Below are positions 1 to 7,124 of a DNA stretch of 18,564 nucleotides, piece by piece. Below the pieces are notes generated by a model. That model saw only the letters and a list, made by a program, of their open reading frames with translations. It ran no database searches and was not told where the DNA came from. Origin of the DNA: Chitinophagales bacterium (GTDB lineage: Bacteria > Bacteroidota > Bacteroidia > Chitinophagales > Chitinophagaceae); contig JAATGW010000596.1 in NCBI GenBank assembly GCA_015654495.1, positions 1 through 18,564 on the forward strand, given 5' to 3'. Position 1 is the stretch's first letter, and every line of letters begins with the position of its first letter. A program made the translations under genes and the position numbers.

Positions 1-673
1 AAGACGGACTGGAACTGCCGGGCACAATTGGCGGTGGATTAACATTAACAGTTGCAGTATTAGAATATCCAATCGATCCGGATAATACCTCTGTAACTTT
101 TCTTTTGAAGTAGGTTGTCTGCGTAAGTCCTGAAGAAAATGATAAATTCTGAGAGGTTGAATCTGACAAATCACTAAAAACTACATTATCGCTGCTACTT
201 TGCCATTGATAATTATAGGAAGGCGTACAATGACCACCGGTGGCTACTGCACAACTTAACGTTGTAGGTGTTGCGCCATAAGCTATTGTCTGCGATGTAT
301 TCGAGATTGTTCCGGCATTTAGTGTCACGGTAACCGTCACATTAACAGTCGCACTTCCCGTTCCGCCGGAAGTAATGGTTGCAGTCAGCGATCTGCCTGT
401 ACCAGAGGTCCATGTTACAAATACATTTTTCAGGTTGGTGCCAAAACGACAACCACCTGATCCACCCTGAATCGTTCCGCCAGTGACACACCAGTTGATT
501 CCCATACCTGGATAGTCACCTGTCAATGCATACTGATATTGAGTTCCGGCATTTACGCAAGTTGGACCAAAAATGCTCATGAACTGTGCCTGTACTTTGA
601 ATGAAAAAGCCGTGGCGATAAATAATGCTAAAATATATTTTGATTGCTTCAGGTTTAGCGTCCGGTGTGTCAT
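1..673 (-). CDS. Secreted Ig/PKD-like repeat protein, probable N-terminus of a larger RHS-type protein (partial)
   Basis: The frame is open from the ATG at 673 to the window edge, giving 224 codons with no stop. The first 30 residues form a signal peptide (a basic start, then ILALFIATAFSF, ending VQAQ). The mature part begins with a 'GPTCVNAG..YQYAL' module with paired cysteines (CVTGG), then a Thr/Val/Gly-rich beta stretch. A second module follows, running from LNAGTI through ATGGHCTPSYNYQW to YFKRKVTE and SNTATVNVN. The visible part ends in a Pro/Ser linker (PPPIVPGSSSPS). The same two modules make up the gene just upstream (678-1307), so the two are paralogues. In Bacteroidota such modules often precede a DUF6443/RHS region. 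That, and the RHS-type gene upstream, suggest that this is the N-terminus of a large RHS protein, but no RHS sequence is visible. The start lies 4 bases after the previous stop, which suggests cotranscription. Confidence 0.85.
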   Translation of the reverse strand, partial: MTHRTLNLKQSKYILALFIATAFSFKVQAQFMSIFGPTCVNAGTQYQYALTGDYPGMGINWCVTGGTIQGGSGGCRFGTNLKNVFVTWTSGTGRSLTATITSGGTGSATVNVTVTVTLNAGTISNTSQTIAYGATPTTLSCAVATGGHCTPSYNYQWQSSSDNVVFSDLSDSTSQNLSFSSGLTQTTYFKRKVTEVLSGSIGYSNTATVNVNPPPIVPGSSSPS

Positions 674-677
674 GATG

Positions 678-1307
678 TTAGAATAAAATGGAGTTTAGAT
701 ATACTGAAGCAATATCTGAATAGGCTACCATGCCGGATGTTTTTTCGGTTACACGACGCCGGTAAAAGAATGGTCTTTTCTGTTGTTCCTGGTTGGCCAG
801 GTTGACATCCGTGCTACCCTTTATTTCCTTCCACTCAATGGCATCTTCAGAAATTTCCCATTGATATTCATATGAAGGGTTGCAGCTGCCACCAGTAGCA
901 GGACCACATGTTATCTGTTCTCTTTTAGAATTGTATTCAATTAGCTGTGATTTTCGGGTATTGATTGTTCCTGGATTTAATTCTTCGATGATGTTCACAT
1001 CAAATGCCGCATTTCCCTTTGCCGATGCAAAAGAGATTTTGCCTCTGACGGCTTTGGCATCCCAGATGACTTTTACAGCAGCAAACGTATCTATCTGCGT
1101 GCATTCTGATTTGCTATCTACCAGCCGTCCGCCTGTGATACAGATCTCAGACTTGTTTTTGAACTTTCCGGTGAAATTAATCAGGTATTGATATTCAAAA
1201 CTGGGCTTAACGCAGGCTGGTCCTGTAATAGTTCCTTGCGCGGTTATGGCTTCAGAAATCACGATGCCAGGCAAAGACAAAACAATAGTGAGAAAATAGC
1301 GTCTCAT
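678..1307 (-). CDS. Secreted two-module Ig/PKD-like repeat protein, short paralogue of its downstream neighbour
   Basis: This is a 209-residue protein with a signal peptide (about residues 1-24, ending ITAQ). Module 1 runs from GPACVKPSFEYQYLI through CITGG to VKVIWDAKAV. Module 2 runs from LNPGTI through GPATGGSCNPSYEYQW to FYRRRVTEKTSG and ASVYLN. Both modules match, in order, those of the protein encoded at 1-673. The protein stops almost immediately after module 2, where the neighbour goes on into a Pro/Ser linker, so it is the shared N-terminal region alone. The pattern of paired cysteines and a 'YQW' core fits an Ig or PKD-like beta sandwich, but no specific family can be named by eye. 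It sits 30 bases after the RHS-type gene and 4 bases before its paralogue, so it is probably in the same operon. It could be a stand-alone surface module or a duplicate cut short. Confidence 0.8.
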   Translation of the reverse strand: MRRYFLTIVLSLPGIVISEAITAQGTITGPACVKPSFEYQYLINFTGKFKNKSEICITGGRLVDSKSECTQIDTFAAVKVIWDAKAVRGKISFASAKGNAAFDVNIIEELNPGTINTRKSQLIEYNSKREQITCGPATGGSCNPSYEYQWEISEDAIEWKEIKGSTDVNLANQEQQKRPFFYRRRVTEKTSGMVAYSDIASVYLNSILF

Positions 1308-1337
1308 ATGTTTGAATAATTTTTAGACTAAGGAAAT

Positions 1338-4300
1338 TTATCTGGCTGATCCGCCGTAGTTGTATTCAAATGCTTTTATCACATTCCCGAACTGGTCGCG
1401 AATAGCAACTACTCTGTTCATCGAGTCGTATTCGTAATAACTGACCGTATTATTTGGACTATTCATTGCCGTTAGTCGTAGCAATGGATCATAGGTATAA
1501 CTGGTCATTTGTGACAATTCAGGATGAATACGCAGTTCATCGATAGATCCTGTGCCGCCAATTGTAACACCTGTTGTGCCGGTTACGGTCACCTGACGAT
1601 AAGTCCAGCCATTGGCAACTCTGCCTGTAAAACTATTCGATTGAGTTCCGCCAGTGACCGTGGGTGTACCACTTTTGTACCAATAGGAAACAATGTATTT
1701 TTTTGCTGAGGTAAGTCCGCTTTTTGATGCACCACTCGCAGCAGGATATGCTTTTGTTCCTGTTGGCGAAGTAGCATCTGTAGTCGGCGATCCTGTATAT
1801 GTCCAGTTTCCTTTTTCGGCTGTTTCAAAACTGCTATAAGCTATTTCTGAAAACATCGCATTATCTGCCTGCGCGAGAGGTAAAGATGTTGAGGCGTCCC
1901 AGATCAATGCCTGATTTTTGTCAGTCACAAGTCTTTGTTCGATGATCTTTCCAGTGCTGCCATTTACATTAAAAACTGCCTGTTCTTTAAACTTCGTATG
2001 TGGCACCAGCGTGGAAAACTTCCCGATCATACGAATAGCCTCACCTACTGTGGCAGGAGACATCGGATCTGCGGTTTCTAGCGCATATATTTTGTGGGGA
2101 TTTATAAATGTATCTGTTGCAGCAGTCGCAAAATCTTTGTAAAGCGTAGTTGTTCCTGATATTAATTTTCCATTTTTCCAAACTCTGGTGGCTACAGGCA
2201 GGATCATATTTCTCGCTGCCATTTTTCCGAAAACATTATCCCCCGTTACGGTATTGGTATAATCGGGAGTATAATATGTTTTAGTGACAATGGTATCACC
2301 GGTACTATTAATTGTGGAGTCGCCTGTTTTATTGGTATGGTAATCGCTTTCGTAAAAATTGCAAGTGAAAGTGGTAAATGGCTTGTTGTCCTTGTAATCT
2401 ATTGTCACTGTTTTTGATAGCTGTGAAATTCCTGTACGCAGTTTGTAAAATGTGATTGCGTCATCAATAACTTCACTTACCGTCGTTCCGCCAGGTAAGT
2501 ATTGAGATCTAAACAACTTTAGTCCCCGTAACCAATAATTTTCATGAAGTTTTTGTGTGTATTCATTTTTTACCTGTCTCAGCAAATTGTTGGTTGAATC
2601 AAAAGTCTCCTCATACAGGACCTGGCCTCTTCTGAAATCTATTTGTGCTGGTCCCTCGGGATAATATTCCTGAGACATCATGCCGGTGTAATAGACGAGG
2701 TTTTCAGGACTTATCTCATTGAAATAGCCATTTCCATAATATCCACTCAATGTGCCGTACATGGGATGCTGAATGCTTGCATAAGCTGTATAATTACTAA
2801 TGTCCAGACGAGATGAGAAAGCGCTTGATCGGTCTGCGAAAAAACCATATACTTTATAGCCGCCTTCTCCATTTGTACCGAAACTTTCTTTCACTGAAGA
2901 ATATCCGATATGATTACCCTGAAGGTCCTGAAGGGGAACAATACTTTGTGAGTTGCGAATAACGCAGTAAACTGTCCGGGGTCCTAAAGCATATCCACGG
3001 TAACTTGCTGTACTGCTCTTCTTTTCAAAATAGTACTCGTTTAATGGATCAATAATATACTGAGGTACTTTATAAAGTGTTCCTCCTGATCCATAAGTAT
3101 AATTTCGAATTATGGATTTACCGGTTAAACTATCAGTGTTTGTAATTTTTTTAATCCGGAGACCGCCTACGTTAGTTACGGCACCTTCAGCCACATGCTG
3201 TTCAAATTCAAAATGTGTTAACACACCCAGCGGATCTTGCAATGATTTTATTGAAAACTGTAACATGGCTGGCCAACTTGCTTCACGATTTGCACCAACA
3301 TCATTGAAGCTATTACATAGCCCATGTTTGACAGTTGGTGTAAATCTTTGATTCCTGTCCCCATTAGAGTAGTTCGAGTAACCCCAATGATCGATGTCAT
3401 ACGTTAGTCGTCTCGGTAACTGAGCTGTTTCCTGATATGTTAATTTATATGCCGGTTTACTAGTTAGACCGTCACCGGAAAATTCCTGTATTGCTGTGAA
3501 TTTAAGGCGCTTATTGTCAGTTGTGTCTCCCAAAGTGAAGGAGGGGATTAGCGGGCTAACATTGTTTATCAGCGTTGATCTGAAATAATTGTGAGATAAA
3601 ACAAACTGTTTTAAACATTGATTTTGATTATTGTAAATTTTAATTGAATCGAGCATGTACGCCTTGTTGGAAACGCCGTTTAACAAATCTATGCGCGCCA
3701 TAGAAGTGTTGACTCCAAATGAAATCCGATAATTTCTCGTCCTTATTCTAGTTAACCGATAGCCACTCACTGTAGTTTTATAAACATTACCAGGTCTACC
3801 ACCAACAAACTGGCAGGCATTTCGCACTTCTGACCCACCAGCGGCCCAAATGGGTGTAAAAACGGCCATTTCCTGACCTAAGTCAAAATAAGAATATGTT
3901 TCCGGTGAGTAGTCATAATATATCGTGTCTTTGGAATTTGGATAGATGACTTTTGTAAGTAACCAGCTGGCAGGTTTAAGTGAATTGTTATCCGGGCCTG
4001 AAGTTGAATATATCTGGTTAACCTCACGAACATCATTTTCACCAAATAAATACCTCGTACCATCCGGAGTTGTGATTGTCCAGGATTTGAATTCTCCGCC
4101 GTGCACAACAGTAATTTTTACATCCTGATCTGTTAGCATTCTTGGTGTTCTGAATTCATCGAACATGAATTTTCCACTGTAGCCATTCATATTGAAAGTG
4201 TACATATCCGGTTCGCCGTCCACTTGACCTGCACTTAACTGCCACCAAAAATTTTTATAGTCACCCCAGTTTTGCTGGTCTTCAGGGACTGTCCCACCAA

Positions 4301-4724
4301 CGGGGTAGGGTAATTTGGGAATTTTCCTGATTCCGGAATCGACATAATAGCCTTTGCCAGGAGCAAGGTCAAAATTAAATGTGCCATCATCCGGCCCACC
4401 TCGCACTGTCCTTGTAATCATTCCACCTGCATTCAACGCCCAGCCCAAACCGATCCAGGATGCCAGTTCTGCAACCCGAATACCGCTTGCATGATAACTC
4501 AATGATATTGACGTTTTCGCAGCGCCATCCTGCAATTCATAAATGGGGATGGAAATATCCGGGGTACCTGTATAAAAGCTAACCGGACAATCGACAAACT
4601 TTCCCAACGAAGCGACATTTGGAGCAGGTTGTGTGTAACTACCCAGATACTTTTTATTGTTTTCCGTTTGTGCGAAAGTATTTACACCGACAGTTAGTAA
4701 TAGAAAAAAGCATGCTAATCTCAT
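1338..4724 (-). CDS. Large secreted YD/RHS-type repeat protein
   Basis: The protein is about 1128 residues. I prefer the ATG at 4724 because it puts a good signal peptide first (MRLACFFLLLTVGVNTFAQ) and falls 19 bases after the previous stop; in-frame ATGs at 4763 and 4805 would add a polar leader before it. Residues 55-101 carry the motif set seen at the start of Bacteroidota RHS/SpvB-like proteins: PDISIPIYEL, ISLSYHASGIRVAE and WIGLGWALNAGG. A long beta-rich middle has many Tyr/Asp/Gly hairpins. Residues 963-1070 resemble a jelly-roll, carbohydrate-binding-like domain (FETAEKGNW, YIVSYWYKSG, GWTYRQVTV, IDELRIHP). YD repeats then occupy about 1072-1123 (YTYDPLLRLTAM, YYEYDSMNRVVAIRD). It ends at GGSAR, with no RHS core motif and no C-terminal toxin domain. 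It is probably exported and surface-exposed; its function is unknown. Whether the genes downstream supply a missing half is inference. Confidence 0.9.
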   Translation of the reverse strand: MRLACFFLLLTVGVNTFAQTENNKKYLGSYTQPAPNVASLGKFVDCPVSFYTGTPDISIPIYELQDGAAKTSISLSYHASGIRVAELASWIGLGWALNAGGMITRTVRGGPDDGTFNFDLAPGKGYYVDSGIRKIPKLPYPVGGTVPEDQQNWGDYKNFWWQLSAGQVDGEPDMYTFNMNGYSGKFMFDEFRTPRMLTDQDVKITVVHGGEFKSWTITTPDGTRYLFGENDVREVNQIYSTSGPDNNSLKPASWLLTKVIYPNSKDTIYYDYSPETYSYFDLGQEMAVFTPIWAAGGSEVRNACQFVGGRPGNVYKTTVSGYRLTRIRTRNYRISFGVNTSMARIDLLNGVSNKAYMLDSIKIYNNQNQCLKQFVLSHNYFRSTLINNVSPLIPSFTLGDTTDNKRLKFTAIQEFSGDGLTSKPAYKLTYQETAQLPRRLTYDIDHWGYSNYSNGDRNQRFTPTVKHGLCNSFNDVGANREASWPAMLQFSIKSLQDPLGVLTHFEFEQHVAEGAVTNVGGLRIKKITNTDSLTGKSIIRNYTYGSGGTLYKVPQYIIDPLNEYYFEKKSSTASYRGYALGPRTVYCVIRNSQSIVPLQDLQGNHIGYSSVKESFGTNGEGGYKVYGFFADRSSAFSSRLDISNYTAYASIQHPMYGTLSGYYGNGYFNEISPENLVYYTGMMSQEYYPEGPAQIDFRRGQVLYEETFDSTNNLLRQVKNEYTQKLHENYWLRGLKLFRSQYLPGGTTVSEVIDDAITFYKLRTGISQLSKTVTIDYKDNKPFTTFTCNFYESDYHTNKTGDSTINSTGDTIVTKTYYTPDYTNTVTGDNVFGKMAARNMILPVATRVWKNGKLISGTTTLYKDFATAATDTFINPHKIYALETADPMSPATVGEAIRMIGKFSTLVPHTKFKEQAVFNVNGSTGKIIEQRLVTDKNQALIWDASTSLPLAQADNAMFSEIAYSSFETAEKGNWTYTGSPTTDATSPTGTKAYPAASGASKSGLTSAKKYIVSYWYKSGTPTVTGGTQSNSFTGRVANGWTYRQVTVTGTTGVTIGGTGSIDELRIHPELSQMTSYTYDPLLRLTAMNSPNNTVSYYEYDSMNRVVAIRDQFGNVIKAFEYNYGGSAR

Positions 4725-4743
4725 AAAAAAATGATGTAGTCGA

Positions 4744-6192
4744 TTATTGAAAATTATATCCATACCTGAACAAGAAGGGTTGAGTCCTTGGCACCTGCCG
4801 ACCACTCATAAGATCCCATAAAATTTGAACCTTACTTCCTTTAATGAATCCGGATTTCATCGAAAACTTCTTTGTTATTCCAAGCAGTCCGGAATGTTGC
4901 CACGCATTGAGTTCCCGCAACTGATCTACTTTTGTTATCAGCGAATGATAGTTCATTTCATATCCTCCGCTGACCCAGAAACCACCTTTGATTTTCCAGT
5001 CGATGAATGACCTTATACCAATCCCCTTATGTTCAATTTTTATATGGCGCAAATCTTTACCCCATCCAAGTTGATAGGCCAGTCCCACACCCACGATACT
5101 TTTCCCGCTGAGCTTGAAGCCAAGTGAAAGCCCGATATCTGCTGAATTTGGAAACAGGCTATTAGCTTTTTGAAATTGCAAGTTGGTTCCCGGTTCAAGT
5201 CGTTTAAGAAATGATTTTGTCTTTTCATCGTTTGGTTTAAAATCCGGTAAATCCTGCGCGTCATACTTACTACCCAGTTCATTTATTTTATCTTTTAATC
5301 CTTGCATCTGCGACATGCCCTGTTGCACAGTTTGCTGAAATTGCTGTTGTGCATTTGCACCCGACATTCCCGTCTGTTGCTGAATCAATTGATTAATGGT
5401 ATTCCTGGTTTGCAAACCTGAGAGATAGGCACTGTAATCCGGCTCAGTTCCGCCTCCACCAGGCAACCTGAACATCTGTGCCAGCATACTGTTCTTCTTC
5501 ATAAATTCCTTAAACTGCTTAGTGTTGCTTAACAGTTCAAGCCCCTTCCGTTCGGCTTTTTTTCTGTCTTTTAAAATTTCCTTGTATTCGTTTATCTGTT
5601 GCGAATAATAGTGATAGTGCTTATTGATTTTTTGAAATTGCTTTACAAATCCAAAGCTGGAAAGCTGTTCCTGTAACCGCTGCTTCTGATCTTTTATGAA
5701 TTGTTTTATCATTTCAGCCTGCTGAAGTTTGCCTTCGAGTTCATCAATTATTATCATCCCTTCACTTACTTCTTTGGCGAGTTTATCTGCGTCACCTATC
5801 AATGAACTGTTTTTTCCAATAAACAAAAGCGAAGTTTTCAGCGAATCCAGGTCAGGGAAATATTGAGCGAGCTTTTGAGGCACCTGTAATTTTTGTTTCA
5901 GATCATTCAATTGCCGTTCTGCCATTCCAAAAACATTTTTCGCGGCATTTGAATCCAGACGGTTGAGCTGCCGTTTTAGTTTCTGTTCCTGCTTCGCGAA
6001 ATCGTTAAGCATCTTTTGCGCCTTATGCTCAATTTTACCGGCAACATTTTCAGCTTTGCCGGCAACATCGCGAACATAACCTACGGGCATTTGCTTCATG
6101 CCTGCAATAAAAGAGCTATCCTGTCCGATGCCCATTTGAAACACGAGCAAGGTCAGTAGAAGGCAAAGCAATACCATCCGATAATTAGCCAT
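4744..6192 (-). CDS. Secreted coiled-coil protein with a C-terminal beta-rich, outer-membrane-like domain
   Basis: The protein is about 482 residues from the ATG at 6192, which places a signal peptide first (MANYRMVLLCLLLTLLVFQMGIGQ); the longer start at 6240 adds a charged leader and is less likely. Residues about 40-235 are rich in Lys, Glu, Gln and Leu in heptad-like order and should form long coiled coils. A Gly/Gln-rich stretch follows (GGGG, then TINQLIQQQT and QQQFQQTVQQ). The last 130 residues alternate Gly, aromatic and hydrophobic residues (LGFKLSGKSIVGVGLAYQLGW, GGYEMNYHS) and end in RYGYNFQ. That resembles an outer-membrane beta domain, but it is too short and too uncertain to call a full barrel. 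The gene lies directly upstream of the RHS-type gene, 19 bases apart, or overlapping by 20 bases if the RHS start is 4763. This suggests coupled expression and perhaps a role in placing that protein at the surface. No family name recognised. Confidence 0.85.
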   Translation of the reverse strand: MANYRMVLLCLLLTLLVFQMGIGQDSSFIAGMKQMPVGYVRDVAGKAENVAGKIEHKAQKMLNDFAKQEQKLKRQLNRLDSNAAKNVFGMAERQLNDLKQKLQVPQKLAQYFPDLDSLKTSLLFIGKNSSLIGDADKLAKEVSEGMIIIDELEGKLQQAEMIKQFIKDQKQRLQEQLSSFGFVKQFQKINKHYHYYSQQINEYKEILKDRKKAERKGLELLSNTKQFKEFMKKNSMLAQMFRLPGGGGTEPDYSAYLSGLQTRNTINQLIQQQTGMSGANAQQQFQQTVQQGMSQMQGLKDKINELGSKYDAQDLPDFKPNDEKTKSFLKRLEPGTNLQFQKANSLFPNSADIGLSLGFKLSGKSIVGVGLAYQLGWGKDLRHIKIEHKGIGIRSFIDWKIKGGFWVSGGYEMNYHSLITKVDQLRELNAWQHSGLLGITKKFSMKSGFIKGSKVQILWDLMSGRQVPRTQPFLFRYGYNFQ

Positions 6193-6654
6193 ATCGTTGC
6201 GTTTTAAACTTTTTAAAAGGGCAGGATAATCCCTGTCCACTATCTGAGTGGCGAACCTGGGTTAAATGAAAACCTGTACTACAACGCAATGGAAGTATAG
6301 CAGCAAAAGCTCAATACGAGTATGCGTGTAACAGTAATGCTAGTCAAATGAGGATTGGATTTTCAGAGTCTTTAAAAGTGAGAGTGACCTAAATGGCCGG
6401 AGTGTGTTTGATTGTTTTTTGTGTATTCATATTGTTAGTTTGGTGTTTGTGATGCAATTGTAAAAACAATTTTTTGATTTCAACAAAAATTTTTTTCAAT
6501 TCAAATCTTATAAAATTTTCATGTGGTAATATTTACGGTGGTTTTCTTAAAGGTAATGTACAACGGCTGCGAAAAATCGGGTATTTCTACTCTGGTGTTT
6601 GCATAAATCGCATACTGATTGCAATAATAATCAGACTGTCCATTAACGCTTTGG

Positions 6655-6683
6655 GAAAAAAACGTTTTAAAAATGTTTTTTTC
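6655..6683. repeat. 29-base A/T-rich near-perfect palindrome, terminator-like
   Basis: The arms GAAAAAAAC (6655-6663) and GTTTTTTTC (6675-6683) are exact reverse complements. The inner bases continue the pairing around a central A at 6669, with only one G/T wobble (6664 against 6674). An A-run on one side and a T-run on the other give the shape of a bidirectional intrinsic terminator, but the stem has very few G-C pairs, so it would be weak. It sits between two divergent gene starts, where no terminator is expected. Confidence 0.5.
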
Positions 6684-6726
6684 ACATGGTTATATCAATA
6701 TTAAATACGAGGACGAACATGAAATT

Positions 6727-7033
6727 GCACGTTCAACGTTGAACGCAGGATTAGGTAGTTTGACCTATAACCTGGTTCTGATCTGGATTTCGATAATGTC
6801 CTTAAATGAAATATTCTTTTTACCGTTTCTTCATTTCCGCTCTTTCCTTTCCGGCTATCACAAATAAATCGAAGATGGCTTTAATCTCAAAAAAAGTAGA
6901 CGGTAAGCCGGCAAGAACGGTAAGAATACGGGAAATTATTATTTACTGATACTGAACAATAATTTATAAATGAGCTGAATTCAACTCTGACCTGATTTGT
7001 CTGCCAATCTACCTAATCCTATGTTGAACGTGC
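6727..7033. repeat. Candidate small non-autonomous element bounded by inverted repeats
   Basis: The outer arms GCACGTTCAAC (6727-6737) and GTTGAACGTGC (7023-7033) are exact 11-base reverse complements. Just inside, AGGATTAGGTAG (6747-6758) and CTACCTAATCCT (7009-7020) are exact 12-base reverse complements. The left arm has 9 bases between these blocks and the right arm has 2, so the arms differ by one small insertion or deletion. The enclosed 250 bases show only scattered further complementarity and no plausible gene. No clear target-site duplication is visible at the edges. The structure fits a MITE-like or REP-like element; it could also be a decayed foldback repeat or two separate repeats. 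Confidence 0.55.
6730..6745. repeat. 16-base perfect palindrome in the left arm of the element
   Basis: CGTTCAACGTTGAACG is its own reverse complement. It is present only in the left arm; in the right arm the second half is missing. The same words (CGTTCAAC and GTTGAACG) make up the core of the 32-base palindrome at the end of yifB, so the two sites appear to belong to one repeat family. Confidence 0.7.
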
Positions 7034-7124
7034 CGTTTAAACCCCGGAATTTTTCTGTTTTTTTCGCGGGATAATCTGTGTATTTACACATGGAAAGGGC
7101 TGCTCGCGAGTATATCTTCACCTC

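Larger units (their letters stand above)
6193..7124. other. Divergent intergenic region without a convincing gene
   Basis: About 930 bases lie between the divergent starts of the coiled-coil gene and yifB. Two small open frames occur on the plus strand (6474-6704 and 6673-6867). They overlap each other, have low-complexity F/I/K/N-rich translations with no recognisable motif, and the second runs through an inverted-repeat arm, so I do not call them genes. The left half is strongly A/T-rich. The stretch holds an A/T palindrome at 6655-6683 and a 307-base repeat-bounded segment at 6727-7033, listed separately. Promoters for both flanking genes must lie here, but I could not place a clean Bacteroidota -33/-7 pair for either. 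Confidence 0.6.

Noticed and set aside
880..1191. Open frame opposite the 209-residue secreted protein
   Set aside because: It lies wholly antisense to a gene with a clear signal peptide and a paralogue, and its translation has no family features.
1338..4724. Polymorphic toxin with an immunity gene
   Set aside because: No RHS core, toxin domain or small immunity-like gene follows inside the window; the next genes are secreted repeat proteins.
4725..4805. Longer starts of the RHS-type gene at 4763 and 4805
   Set aside because: Both bury the signal peptide behind polar residues and overlap the upstream coding region; the ATG at 4724 begins the signal peptide directly. The 4763 start cannot be fully excluded.
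6474..6867. Two overlapping small plus-strand open frames in the divergent spacer
   Set aside because: Low-complexity translations, mutual overlap, no signal peptide or family motif, and one crosses an inverted-repeat arm; chance frames in A/T-rich DNA are the simpler reading.
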